This document shows positions 1 to 8,383 of a stretch of DNA of 64,000 nt, piece by piece (within the stretch, counting starts at the first letter, position 1; every line of letters starts with the position of its first letter). A program made the position numbers and the translations under genes. This DNA is from Streptomyces sp. TLI_053 (GTDB lineage: Bacteria; Actinomycetota; Actinomycetes; Streptomycetales; Streptomycetaceae): positions 9,265,501 through 9,329,500 of the forward strand of contig NZ_LT629775.1 of NCBI RefSeq assembly GCF_900105395.1, read 5' to 3'. The notes under the pieces were generated by a model. That model was not told where the DNA came from. It was given only the letters and a program-made list of their open reading frames with translations, and made no database searches.

Positions 1-171
1 GGACGGAACGGGAGGAACGACGGAACGTGCCCATTGTCGGGAACCCGTCGCGCTTTGCCCAGGGGCCGGACGGAGTCCGGCCGGCGAAGCCCGGCGCCGG
101 GCCGCCGAAGCCCGGCGCCCCGCCCCCGGACAGGCCGGGGACGGGGCGCCGGGTGGAGCGTGTCGCGGGGT

Positions 172-2397
172 TCAGCCGCGGGTGATCACGAGCTGGCTGG
201 AACCGTCCGGCAGGCCGGCGATCGCGGCGCGCTGGGCGGGGAAGACGCTCCCGCCGTACGGCCCCTGGACAGCGCCGAAGCCGGACCAGTTGCCGTTGGC
301 GAAGCGGGTCTTGTGGTAGGCGTTGCCGTCACCGCCGACGACCGCCACCTGCGAGGAGCCGTCGGGCAGTCCGGCGATGCCGACCGTCCGCGCGGCCATG
401 GTGGGGGTACCGTTGCCGGGCAGTGCGGCCCAGCCGGACCAGTTGCCGTCGGCGAAGCGGGTCTCGTGGTAGACGTTGCCGTCGTTGCCGATGGCCAGTA
501 CCTGGGACGAGCCGTCGGGCAGTCCGGCGATGGCGACGGCCCCGGCCGACATGGTGGGGGTGCCGACGCCGGGCAGTGCGGCCCAGCCGGACCAGTTGCC
601 GTCGGCGAAGCGGGTCTCGTGGTAGACGTTGCCGTCGTTGCCGATGGCCAGTACCTGGGACGAGCCGTCGGGCAGTCCGGCGATGGCGACGGCCCCGGCC
701 GACATGGTGGGGGTGCCGATCCCGGGCAGTGCGGCCCAGCCGGACCAGTTGCCGTCGGCGAAGCGGGTCTCGTGGTAGACGTTGCCGTCGTTGCCGACGG
801 CCAGTACCTGGGACGAGCCGTTCGGCAGGCCCGCGACGGCGGCCCGGTACGCCGCCATGGTGGGCGTGCCGTTACCGGGGAGCTGGGCGAAGCCGGACCA
901 GTTGCCGTTCGCGGCGCGGGTCCCGTGGTAGAGCAGGCCGTCGAGACCGATGCCGAGCTCCTGCGAGGAGCCGTTGGGCAGCCCGGCGATCGCCACCTCG
1001 GAGCCGCGGAAGACGCCCGCCCCGCCGGTCAGCGGATTGAAGCCGGGCCAGTTGCCCGAGCTCTGGCGCACGCCGAGGAACAGCCCCGAGGACTGCGACG
1101 GCGGGGCGCCGTTCAACTGGATGTCGAGGTAGTCCTGGTCGATCCCGATCGAGAAGCCGCCCCAGGTCTCCGCGGCCGTCGGCGAGGCGTACTGGTGGGC
1201 GCGCTGGTGGTTGGACCAGTAGCCCGCCGGGATCCACGGGTCCTCGGTGTCCTCCCGGCCGTTCCAGTTGGCGCTGAAGACGGCGTCGGGCATGGTGTAG
1301 GCGCTGTTGCCGGCGTTGGCGACGAGGTCCTTGATGCCGGACGAGCTGCTGCTGTAGACGCCGGAGTTGTAACCCCAGGCGTGCAGCTCGTTGGTCCAGG
1401 CGGTGAGGAAGGCCAGCACCGGGGCGGTGTACTGCGGCGTGTTGTAGGCCTCCATGTCGTAGTAGAGGACCGCGCCGGGGGAGAAGCCGAGGCTCTGCGC
1501 CTGGGCCGCCGCGTCGGCGGCGGCGTTGGCGCCCTCGGCGGCGGGGGCGACGATCTTCGAAGCCTGCACGCCGACGTACAGCGGCATGAAGGCCCAGCCG
1601 GCGGACGCCTGCTGCTGGACCCAGGAGGCCGTGAGGTTCGGCTGGGCGCAGGCCCGCTTGGACCCGCCGATGTAGATGCCGACCGCCCGGTACGGGGAGG
1701 CCGTCATCCAGGCGTTCATCGCGGCACCGGAGGGTGCCGTGCAGGCGTCGAAGCCCTTGCCGGTGTAGTTGGTCGCCGACGCGGGTATCGCGGCGGCGGC
1801 AGCGGGTGCTGCAGCGGGTGCGGCGGCCGGAGCCGCGGCCCGCGCGGAGTCGGCCGGTGCGGCCTGGGCGGCCGAGGAGCGCGGCGCGACCGGCGTCCGC
1901 GACCCCGGCCCGGCGGGCGCCGGCGTCGGCGCGGGCTGGTGCTGCGGCGCGGGGACGAGGCCGGCGCCGGTGATGATCCGCCGCACCAGCGCCTGGTCCG
2001 TGTCGTACGTGCCGGTCACCGCGACCACGCCGTCGTTGGCCCGGACCGTGTGGGCGACCGGGTTGGAACCCTCCCGGTCCGGCGCCGCGGCGGCGGCGGG
2101 CTCGACCAGCAGCGCCTCGGTGCGGCCGATCAGTCGTGGCGGGCAGACCTGCTGGTCGCCCGGGTGGCCGAGGTAGACGGCGTGCTGGTCGAAACGGACA
2201 CAGGCCTGCGGGTCGACCGCGAGGTCCACCACCGCCCAGCTCGAGGGCACTTGGAAGACGTGGCCCTGGTACGTCACCGCCTTGGTGTCCGGCCCCCCGG
2301 CAGGCGCGGCTCCCGCCGAGCCGACACCGGGCGCCGTCATGAGGACGGCCACCGCGACGGCTGCGGCGCTGCGGAGCGCTGTGATACGGGACTTCAC
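172..2397 (-). CDS. Secreted DUF1906 (glycoside-hydrolase-like) protein with C-terminal beta-propeller-like repeats
   Basis: About 741 aa. I take the GTG at 2397 as start because an AGGAG ribosome site lies 7 bases before it and the protein then opens with KSRITALRSAAAV, a normal signal peptide ending near SAGAAPA. An Ala/Pro-rich linker precedes a DUF1906 domain (Rv2525c-like, a glycosidase-fold TIM barrel) that begins near TGKGFDACTAPS and contains VLYYDMEAY, where the acidic residues would be catalytic. The C-terminal third is about six repeats of roughly 51 residues of the type AGLPDGSSQ...GNDGNVYHETRFADGNWSGW. DUF1906 proteins are usually cell-wall active or surface proteins; the substrate is unknown. 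Export is clear, enzymatic activity is inferred. Confidence 0.85.
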   Translation of the reverse strand: MKSRITALRSAAAVAVAVLMTAPGVGSAGAAPAGGPDTKAVTYQGHVFQVPSSWAVVDLAVDPQACVRFDQHAVYLGHPGDQQVCPPRLIGRTEALLVEPAAAAAPDREGSNPVAHTVRANDGVVAVTGTYDTDQALVRRIITGAGLVPAPQHQPAPTPAPAGPGSRTPVAPRSSAAQAAPADSARAAAPAAAPAAAPAAAAAIPASATNYTGKGFDACTAPSGAAMNAWMTASPYRAVGIYIGGSKRACAQPNLTASWVQQQASAGWAFMPLYVGVQASKIVAPAAEGANAAADAAAQAQSLGFSPGAVLYYDMEAYNTPQYTAPVLAFLTAWTNELHAWGYNSGVYSSSSSGIKDLVANAGNSAYTMPDAVFSANWNGREDTEDPWIPAGYWSNHQRAHQYASPTAAETWGGFSIGIDQDYLDIQLNGAPPSQSSGLFLGVRQSSGNWPGFNPLTGGAGVFRGSEVAIAGLPNGSSQELGIGLDGLLYHGTRAANGNWSGFAQLPGNGTPTMAAYRAAVAGLPNGSSQVLAVGNDGNVYHETRFADGNWSGWAALPGIGTPTMSAGAVAIAGLPDGSSQVLAIGNDGNVYHETRFADGNWSGWAALPGVGTPTMSAGAVAIAGLPDGSSQVLAIGNDGNVYHETRFADGNWSGWAALPGNGTPTMAARTVGIAGLPDGSSQVAVVGGDGNAYHKTRFANGNWSGFGAVQGPYGGSVFPAQRAAIAGLPDGSSQLVITRG
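265..1060 (-). repeat. Tandem coding repeats with 153-bp period
   Basis: The C-terminal repeats of the DUF1906 protein are nearly identical in DNA. The same sequence beginning CAGTGCGGCC recurs at 421, 574 and 727, exactly 153 bp (51 codons) apart, with more diverged copies on each side. Such conservation suggests recent expansion or gene conversion. Confidence 0.85.
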
Positions 2398-2813
2398 CCA
2401 GATCTCTCCTGACAATGGCGTAAGACCGCGCGCCGGGAAGTCGGCGACACGGCATCGCCCGACACGATATCCACCTCCGGGCCCGATGATCGACACCGTT
2501 TCGCCCCGTGCGCCGGTCCGCGGCCCGAACGCCCCTCCGTGTACACCCGTTCACGCGGCGGGAACGCTCCCGGTGCACCACCGGGGCGTCGCCCGGGCGT
2601 CCTCGGGAGTCCCCGCGCGTCCCCGCGCGTCCTCGGGAGTCCTCACGGGAGCATGTGATTCGTGCCCGCCCCTGCTCGGGCCCGCCCCGCAGACGACACC
2701 GCCGGGGCGGGCCCTGACGGCGCCGCCCCGGCGGGGGATGGGGGATGGGGTGGAAGGGACGGAGGGGATGGAGGGGCGGCGCGGCCGGCCGGTCCGCTTC
2801 GACCGGCTCGGGC
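2398..2813. other. Intergenic region between the protease and the DUF1906 gene
   Basis: There are 416 bases without a convincing gene. The sequence holds the leader of the DUF1906 gene and two copies of GCGTCCTCGGGAGTCC spaced 30 bp apart (about 2598 and 2628). A run of G-rich GGGATGG-like motifs (2733-2780) lies just after the protease stop on the minus strand. No clear terminator hairpin or promoter could be assigned. Confidence 0.5.
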
Positions 2814-5009
2814 TCAGCCGACGTTCAGCGCGACGTCGTCGACCACGAAGCCGGTCTGGAGCGAGGAGTCCTCGGTGCCGGTGAACTTGATCGTCACCGT
2901 CTGCCCGGCGAAGGAGGTGAGGTCCAGCGTCCGCTGGGTGTAGCCGGCCGCCGCGTCCGCGTTGGAGTACGTCTTCAGTGTGGTGCTGTTGGCCTGGACG
3001 GTCAGCTTGTCGTAGGCGGTGGAGCCGGTCTCCGCGGTGTCGATGTGCAGCCAGAAGGTGAGCGAGACGGACTTGCAGCCGGCCGGGACGGAGACGGTCT
3101 GCGACATCGAGTCGGTGTGCGCCGAGCCGTAGCCGTTCATCCAGGACTTCCAGCTGCCCGAGTGGGCCGCCTCGGAGGCGCTGTTGTCGACCACGCCGCT
3201 GGAGGCGGTCCACGGGGCGGCCGAGCCGGTCTCGAAGCCGCCGTTGCCGATCAGCTGGGCGGCGGTGCAGCCGCCGGTCGGCGGGGTGGTGGTGCCGCCG
3301 CCGAGCAGGGCGGTGGTCAGGGCGTCGGCGACCGGGCTGCCCCAGCCGGTGACCTGGTCGTAGCCGGTCCGGGTGGAGAAGTCCTGGTTGGCACCGGTGG
3401 TGACGTCGTGGAAGGCGGAGGCGTAGCCGGCGCTGTTGGCGAGCGCGTACAGCCGCGGACTCGCCTCGCCGAGGACCGGCTGCCCGGCGGCCTTGGCCTT
3501 CTGGTTGAACTGGGCGGCGTAGCCGGACCACAGCGGGGCGGCCGCGCTGGTGCCGCCGTAGACCTGCCAGCCGCCGGCCGTGTAGACGGCGAAGCCGCTC
3601 TGCGGGTCGGCGTTGGAGGACACGTCCGGGACGGTGCGCATGGTGCCGTTGATCCCGGTGCCGGTCTGCCAGCCCGGCTTGGCGAACACGGTGGAGACGC
3701 CGCCGCCTGCGGTGCTCCAGGCGCTCTCCGAGGAGTAGGCGTTGCCGCCGGAGACCTTGAGGTTGGTGCCGCCGACACCGGTCTGGTGCGGGCTGGAGGC
3801 CGGGAAGTCGACCGCCTTGACGGTGGATCCGCTGGTGGAGCGGGTGCAGTCGCGGGAGCCGTCGTCGCCGGAGGCGGAGAAGACCGAGATGCCCTGGGCG
3901 GCGGCCTGCTTGAAGGCGTTGTCGACGGCGGTCATCGAGGCCGGGGTGGTGTCCGGCTCGCAGGAGCCCCACGAGATGGAGATGACCGAGGCCCGGTTGT
4001 CGGCCACGATCCTGTTGGCCATGTCGATCTCGCCCTGGTCGCTGTTGGGCGCCTCGTAGATCAGCTGGGTGGCCTTGGGCGCGGCGCCGCGGACGATCTC
4101 GCTGTCCAGCTCGACCTCGCCCTGGCCCTCGCCCGGCCGCGAGTCGTAGTTCGCGCCGTCGACCGACACGGTGGACACGGCCGGACCGGAGAGGCCGTAC
4201 TGCGAGTCGTAGGTGCTCAGGTTGGACTTGCTGTAGCCGTCGAACTCCCACAGGGCCACGGTGACGCCGGTGCCGTCGGCGCCGGTCCGGTTGAGGTTGT
4301 AGGCACCGGTGTACTGGGCGGGGGACAGTCCGCCCGGGCTCGCGGCGACGGCGCCGGGAGCGGCTCCGGGGGCGGTCCCGGGGGCGGCGTCGGAGGCGGG
4401 CGAGCCCGGCTGGACCAGGTGGGTCCTGCGGACCGGGTGGTTGTCCAGACCGCTGACGCCCTGGACGGCAGCGGCCAGGTCGGACGGGACGGAGGCGGCC
4501 GCGTCGTTGGCGAAGAAGGACCGCTGGGTCCGCGGGTCGACGTAAGCGCTCTCGTGGGTGCCGAAGGCCTGCGAGACCTGGGCGGCGGTGCCGCGGGCGT
4601 TGACCACCTGGCGGTTGGCACTGACCTCGGTGACCGTCAGGCCCTGTGCGGTCAGGTAGGCCCTGACCTGGTCGACGGCGGCCGGGGCCGGTCCGAACCG
4701 GTCGGTGAACTGCTCCGGCGTCAGGTACCGGCCGAACTCCGGCGCACCGGGGGTGCCGACCGCGGTCAGGAAGCGCTCGAGCGCGTCGGCGTCGCGCAGC
4801 TTGAGGCTGACGGACACGGATATCTGCTGCTCCGCGGGGACGTCGCCCTTCTTCTCCGACTGGGCCACCGCCGGGTTGACGGTGTTCGGAAGGGTGACGC
4901 GCGGGGCGGCGTGGGGGGCTGCGGCCTGTGCGGTGGAGACGCCGAGCGAGACGGCGGTGAGCGGCAGCACGGCTATCGCCGCGGCGAGCGCGAGGGTACG
5001 GGGGCGCAA
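2814..5009 (-). CDS. Secreted S53 (sedolisin/kumamolisin-type) serine-carboxyl peptidase with C-terminal binding domain
   Basis: About 731 aa from a TTG start at 5009, chosen because GGAGGAGG sits 5 bases upstream and translation opens with RPRTLALAAAIAVLP, a signal peptide ending at AQAAAP. A pro-kumamolisin activation domain follows (VSVSLKLRDADALERFL onward). In the catalytic domain the Glu-x3-Asp pair lies in GEVELDSEIVRG and the nucleophile Ser in GGTSAAAPLW, matching the sedolisin Glu-Asp-Ser triad. The last 140 residues, after CTAAQLIGNGGFE, look like a jelly-roll carbohydrate-binding or pre-peptidase C domain. It should be secreted as a zymogen that matures in acid and degrades extracellular protein. 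Confidence 0.93.
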   Translation of the reverse strand: MRPRTLALAAAIAVLPLTAVSLGVSTAQAAAPHAAPRVTLPNTVNPAVAQSEKKGDVPAEQQISVSVSLKLRDADALERFLTAVGTPGAPEFGRYLTPEQFTDRFGPAPAAVDQVRAYLTAQGLTVTEVSANRQVVNARGTAAQVSQAFGTHESAYVDPRTQRSFFANDAAASVPSDLAAAVQGVSGLDNHPVRRTHLVQPGSPASDAAPGTAPGAAPGAVAASPGGLSPAQYTGAYNLNRTGADGTGVTVALWEFDGYSKSNLSTYDSQYGLSGPAVSTVSVDGANYDSRPGEGQGEVELDSEIVRGAAPKATQLIYEAPNSDQGEIDMANRIVADNRASVISISWGSCEPDTTPASMTAVDNAFKQAAAQGISVFSASGDDGSRDCTRSTSGSTVKAVDFPASSPHQTGVGGTNLKVSGGNAYSSESAWSTAGGGVSTVFAKPGWQTGTGINGTMRTVPDVSSNADPQSGFAVYTAGGWQVYGGTSAAAPLWSGYAAQFNQKAKAAGQPVLGEASPRLYALANSAGYASAFHDVTTGANQDFSTRTGYDQVTGWGSPVADALTTALLGGGTTTPPTGGCTAAQLIGNGGFETGSAAPWTASSGVVDNSASEAAHSGSWKSWMNGYGSAHTDSMSQTVSVPAGCKSVSLTFWLHIDTAETGSTAYDKLTVQANSTTLKTYSNADAAAGYTQRTLDLTSFAGQTVTIKFTGTEDSSLQTGFVVDDVALNVG

Positions 5010-5250
5010 GGGATCCTCCTCCGGCCGGCTGTGGGGGCCGGCTAGGGGCCATCGCGTTCCGGGATCTGGAACGCTGGCTAGAACATGACAGAGGAGTTGA
5101 TCGAATTGACTCATGGCCGAGCAATTCATTGCTAAAGAACAGTCAACTGTGTACATCGCAGCTGGCCGCAACTTATACGGTGAATGGCCGGACACGGCCA
5201 CCTGCTCTCCCGCTCCCGGGCTCTCCCGTTCCCCCCCACCGGAGGTCGAC
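5010..5250. promoter_or_regulatory. AT-richer divergent region with a small dyad
   Basis: This 241-bp gap separates the minus-strand protease from the plus-strand methyltransferase and is clearly lower in GC than its surroundings. It contains the dyad AGCAAT-TC-ATTGCT at 5120-5133, beside several TTGA/TCAA words. It is a reasonable place for the protease promoter and an operator, but no regulator is encoded next to it. Confidence 0.4.
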
Positions 5251-6045
5251 GTGGCACTCCTGCCCGACATCACCGCCTACTACGACGGCGGCGACGAGGC
5301 CGGCCGCCTCACCTCCGGGCGCACCGTGGGCACGATCGAACTGATGCGGACCCAGGAGATCCTGCGCGTCCACCTGCCGCCCCCGCCCGCCTCCGTCCTG
5401 GACGTCGGCGGAGGGCCCGGTGTCCATGCCCGTCTGCTCGCCGACCGCGGTTACCGGGTGCTCGTGATCGACCCGGTGGAGCGGCACGTCCGGCAGGCCC
5501 GCGCCCTGGGGTTGGCGGCCGAGGTGGGCGACGCGCGCTCCCTCGACCGGGCGGACCGCTCGTTCGACGCGGTACTGCTGCTCGGCCCGCTCTACCACCT
5601 GCCGGAGGCCGCCGACCGCGACCGCGCCTGGCAGGAGGCCGCACGCGTCGTCCGACCCGGCGGCCCGGTCGCCGCGGCCGTGCTCAACCGCTATGCCAAG
5701 CTCCTCGACCCGCACTCGGAGGTGGCGCCGGACATCGCGGCCACCGGCCTCCGTGTCCGCCGGGACGGCCCGACCACCTACTACCACGACCCGTCCGAGC
5801 TCCCCGCCGAAGCCCACCGGGCGGGCCTGGAGGTCGTGTCGCTCCACGGGCTGCACGGACCGGCGTTCGAGGGGCTGCGGGCGGAGGAGCGCCGTACCGG
5901 GACGACGGACCTCGGCGGGCGGGCACTCGAATCCGCCCTCGCCGCCGCCCGGTTCGCCGACACCCGGCCGGAACTGCTGGTCCTCAGCCTCCACCTGCTC
6001 GCCGTCGCCCGCCGCCCGCGTGCGGTGGCACGGCCGAACGGCTGA
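5251..6045 (+). CDS. Class I SAM-dependent methyltransferase
   Basis: 264 aa. The GTG at 5251 follows GGAGG by 5 bases, so upstream in-frame codons are excluded. The protein opens ALLPDITAYYDGGDEAGRL. The SAM-binding motif I is VLDVGGGPGVHARLLADRGY near residue 45; a later FDAVLLLGPLYHL corresponds to motif IV, and AARVVRPGGPVAAAVLN to the post-motif strand. This is the Methyltransf_11/25 Rossmann fold. The substrate cannot be predicted. It stands alone between the divergent protease and the glyoxalase-like gene. Confidence 0.85.
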   Translation: MALLPDITAYYDGGDEAGRLTSGRTVGTIELMRTQEILRVHLPPPPASVLDVGGGPGVHARLLADRGYRVLVIDPVERHVRQARALGLAAEVGDARSLDRADRSFDAVLLLGPLYHLPEAADRDRAWQEAARVVRPGGPVAAAVLNRYAKLLDPHSEVAPDIAATGLRVRRDGPTTYYHDPSELPAEAHRAGLEVVSLHGLHGPAFEGLRAEERRTGTTDLGGRALESALAAARFADTRPELLVLSLHLLAVARRPRAVARPNG

Positions 6046-6151
6046 CCCCGGGGGGCCGGTGCGCCGGGTGCGGCGGTGCCGCGGCCAGGCTCGTCGCAGG
6101 CTCCCGGGCCCGGCGGGCCCGGGAGGAGACCACGGACGACAGGAGCACCAG

Positions 6152-6952
6152 ATGCTGACTTCCACCCGGCTCCCGGGCGGGCTGAACTGGCTCGACCTGG
6201 GGACGCCCGACGTCGCCGCGGCCGCGGCCTTCTACCGCGGCCTGTTCGGCTGGGAGTTCGTCTCCGCCGGGCCGGAGGCCGGGGGGTACGGCTTCCTGCG
6301 GAAGGACGGCCGGACGGTGGCCGCCGTCGGGCCGCTGACCGAGGAGGGCGCGGGGTCCGCGTGGACGGTGTACTTCCGCACGACGGACGCCGATGCCACC
6401 ACCAGGGCCGTCGAGGCGGCGGGCGGCGTCGTCCGCTTCCCGCCGGCGCAGGTGTTCACGGCCGGACGGACGGCCGGCTTCACGGATCCGACCGGCGCCG
6501 AGTTCGCCGTGTGGGAACCGGGCGACAGGGACGGCCTGGACCTCGTCGACGAGCCCGGCAGCGTGAGCTGGGTCGAGCTCTACACCACCGACGGTGCGGC
6601 GGCGAGGAGGTTCTACGGCAGCGTCCTGGCCTGGGAGGGCACGGACCGGCCGATGGGCGGGGGCATCGTCTACACCGTCGTCGGGCCGGCCGGCGGCGGG
6701 GGGACCGGCGGCGGGGGGACCGCGCACGGTGGCATCCTGCAGCTGCAGCAGATGCACCTGGACGCGGGATCGACGTCCGAGTGGCACCCCTACTTCGAGG
6801 TCGAGGACTGCGACGCCGCCCTGGCCCGGGCCCGGGAGCTGGGCGCCACCGTCATCATTCCCGCCATGGACGCCCCGGGCGTGGGCCGGCTGGCGATGTT
6901 CCTCGATCCGTTCGGGGCCCCGTTCGCCGTCCTCAGGAGCGCCGGCCGCTGA
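6152..6952 (+). CDS. VOC-superfamily (glyoxalase/bleomycin-resistance fold) protein, two-domain
   Basis: 266 aa from the ATG at 6152, with AGGAG 8 bases upstream. Two tandem VOC domains are visible. The first is LNWLDLGTPDVAAAAAFYRG...GLFGWEF and the second SVSWVELYTTDGAAARRFYG...VLAWEG, ending FLDPFGAPFAVL. The paired fold resembles the CFP-30B/hydroxylase-like VOC proteins common in Streptomyces, which usually have no proven substrate. A small Gly-rich insertion (GGGGTGGGG) sits in the second domain. The gene is 106 bp downstream of the methyltransferase and could share its transcript. Confidence 0.88.
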   Translation: MLTSTRLPGGLNWLDLGTPDVAAAAAFYRGLFGWEFVSAGPEAGGYGFLRKDGRTVAAVGPLTEEGAGSAWTVYFRTTDADATTRAVEAAGGVVRFPPAQVFTAGRTAGFTDPTGAEFAVWEPGDRDGLDLVDEPGSVSWVELYTTDGAAARRFYGSVLAWEGTDRPMGGGIVYTVVGPAGGGGTGGGGTAHGGILQLQQMHLDAGSTSEWHPYFEVEDCDAALARARELGATVIIPAMDAPGVGRLAMFLDPFGAPFAVLRSAGR

Positions 6953-7069
6953 CCCCGGGCCGCTGACCCTCCGTCCGCGCCGACCCCGGATCGTCGGCCC
7001 GGGACGGCCGACCCGTGCCCGCCCACTCCGGCCTGCCGGCCCGGCCCGGCAGGCCGGGGCGCCGGTGCC

Positions 7070-7600
7070 CTACGGGAGCGTGACGACATGCTCCCGGAGG
7101 AAGGCCCCGGCGTGGGCGGCGGCCTCCTCCTTCGTCGCGTACCGGGTGCCGTCCCCGGCGGCGCCGAGCGTCCCGTCCGCGCCCTCGGCCGTCCAGGACC
7201 AGCCGCCCGATCGTTGATCCTGCGTCAATTCGGCGTGTCCGCCGAACAGTTCGAGCGAAGGGCCGGTCCGCGCCGCAGTGGGGCGGGGGACCGCCTCCGG
7301 CCACTTCTTGCGCGCGCCCTGGCGGGTCATGCCCCAGGCCGCGCCCAGCTGCTCGTAGTTCGCGCCGTAGGAGCCGGCCGCCGCCGCCGCGAGCGCCGTC
7401 AGCCGCCTGACCTCCCCGTCGACCACCTTCCAGGCGGCGAGGACGGACAGCGTCACCTCGACCGGGTCGGCGTCCCACATCCGGGCGGTGGACAGCCCCG
7501 ACCGGCGGGAGCGAACGGCCGTCGCGAGCGGGTCGAGGGCGCCGGTGAGGGCCTTGACCAGTTCGGCCCGCTCTTCGGGGGTGATCTCGATCGACGTCAT
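7070..7600 (-). CDS. Small protein with helix-turn-helix-like segment, unknown function
   Basis: 176 aa, unrecognised as a named family. The first 75 residues are helical and charged. A segment GANYEQLGAAWGMTRQGARKKWP near the middle reads as a helix-turn-helix of the kind found in Streptomyces proteins tested for DNA binding, followed by a Trp-rich tail (GGWSWTAEGADG) and AREHVVTLP at the end. There is no ribosome site before ATG 7600. Instead a promoter-like TTGTCG-N17-TAGAGT ends 6 bases before it, which suggests a leaderless mRNA. Two near-identical direct repeats overlap that promoter and could be its own operator. Confidence 0.7.
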   Translation of the reverse strand: MTSIEITPEERAELVKALTGALDPLATAVRSRRSGLSTARMWDADPVEVTLSVLAAWKVVDGEVRRLTALAAAAAGSYGANYEQLGAAWGMTRQGARKKWPEAVPRPTAARTGPSLELFGGHAELTQDQRSGGWSWTAEGADGTLGAAGDGTRYATKEEAAAHAGAFLREHVVTLP

Positions 7601-7601
7601 G

Positions 7602-7647
7602 CGACAACTCTAGTTACCGAAATCTCAAACGACAACCTTTGTTACCG
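7602..7647 (-). promoter_or_regulatory. Leaderless promoter overlapped by two direct repeats
   Basis: On the minus strand, TTGTCG (7635-7630) and TAGAGT (7612-7607) are 17 bp apart, and ATG begins 6 bases after the latter. Two 18-bp direct repeats, CGACAACTCTAGTTACCG (7602-7619) and CGACAACCTTTGTTACCG (7630-7647), are 28 bp apart and cover the -10 and -35. Each contains the dyad AAC-N4-GTT. Confidence 0.55.
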
Positions 7648-7917
7648 GCCGATCCGGGCGGACCGGTCCGGGAGTGCCCGGCGTCCGGCTGGGCGTCAGC
7701 TCGCCCGTGCCGGGCCCGGATCCGACGCCCGGGACGCCGTCGGGTCCGCCGATGGGTGGATCATGGGTGGGGCTTCGCGCGTCCGGCGGTGCGGCGGATG
7801 AGATGGTGGGGCGCCACGGGTGGGATCGGCCGCGCTTTTGTGTGCGGTGGATGCTCCGTGGGCCGGCAGGTGGCACGATGCGATGCCGGAAGCGACGCTC
7901 AAGGAGAAGACAGCACC
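7648..7917. other. Intergenic leader of the DUF4193 gene
   Basis: With the leaderless promoter above it forms a 317-base gap. No gene is supported. A locally AT-richer stretch near 7835-7850 (CGCTTTTGTGTGCGG) may belong to the promoter of the DUF4193 gene. I see no riboswitch fold. Confidence 0.35.
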
Positions 7918-8217
7918 ATGGCAACCGACTACGACGCCCCGCGCGACACCGGCGACGAGGGACGCGACGACAGTATCGAGGCTCTGAAGAACAAGCGGGA
8001 CGACAAGCAGAGCTCCTCGGTGGACGTGGAGCCCGAGGCCGTTGAGGGGCTCGAGCTGCCGGGTGCCGACCTGTCGGGCGAGGAGCTCACCGTGCGGGTC
8101 GTGCCGCTCCAGGCGGACGAGTTCACCTGTATGACCTGCTTCCTGGTCCACCACCGCGCGCAGCTCGCGGGCGAGGACAAGAACGGCCGGCCGATCTGCC
8201 GGGAGTGCGCGTCCTGA
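7918..8217 (+). CDS. DUF4193 family protein
   Basis: 99 aa from ATG 7918, preceded by AAGGAGAAG. It opens MATDYDAPRDTGDEGRDDS, then an acidic linker and a C-terminal zinc-ribbon-like end: CMTC near residue 69 and CREC at the very end (PICRECAS), so two Cys pairs could bind one zinc. This is the standard actinobacterial DUF4193 architecture, highly conserved and of unknown role. It is followed by a strong stem-loop, so it is probably monocistronic. Confidence 0.93.
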   Translation: MATDYDAPRDTGDEGRDDSIEALKNKRDDKQSSSVDVEPEAVEGLELPGADLSGEELTVRVVPLQADEFTCMTCFLVHHRAQLAGEDKNGRPICRECAS

Positions 8218-8230
8218 CCGGGGCGTAGTG

Positions 8231-8270
8231 CCCGGGCCGGCCGGGACCCCCGGGTCGCGGCCGGCCCGGG
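8231..8270 (+). terminator. Stem-loop terminator after the DUF4193 gene
   Basis: Perfect 13-bp inverted repeat: CCCGGGCCGGCCG (8231-8243) pairs with CGGCCGGCCCGGG (8258-8270) across a 14-base loop, 13 bases after the stop codon. There is no U-tract, as is usual in high-GC actinomycetes. Confidence 0.7.
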
Positions 8271-8294
8271 TCCGGCCCGGGGCGGGTCCAGTCC

Positions 8295-8360
8295 GGGTCC
8301 GGCCCGGTTTCGGTCCGGGTCCGGCCCGGTTTCGGTCCGGGTCCGGCCCGGTTTCGGTCC
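8295..8360. repeat. Three perfect 22-bp tandem repeats
   Basis: The unit beginning GGGTCCGGCCCGG occurs at 8295, 8317 and 8339 without mismatch; a partial diverged copy follows at 8361. It lies in the convergent gap between the DUF4193 gene and the GntR gene, so it is non-coding and may vary in copy number between strains. Confidence 0.85.
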
Positions 8361-8383
8361 GGGTTCGGCCCGGGGCGGGAGCC

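Noticed and set aside
421..879. Regular repeats considered as a CRISPR array
   Set aside because: The 153-bp units have no spacers of independent sequence and encode in-frame protein repeats.
34..2412. Long plus-strand frame opposite the DUF1906 gene
   Set aside because: It is the antisense shadow of repeat-rich GC DNA; its protein is a Gly/Arg/Ala repeat without family motifs.
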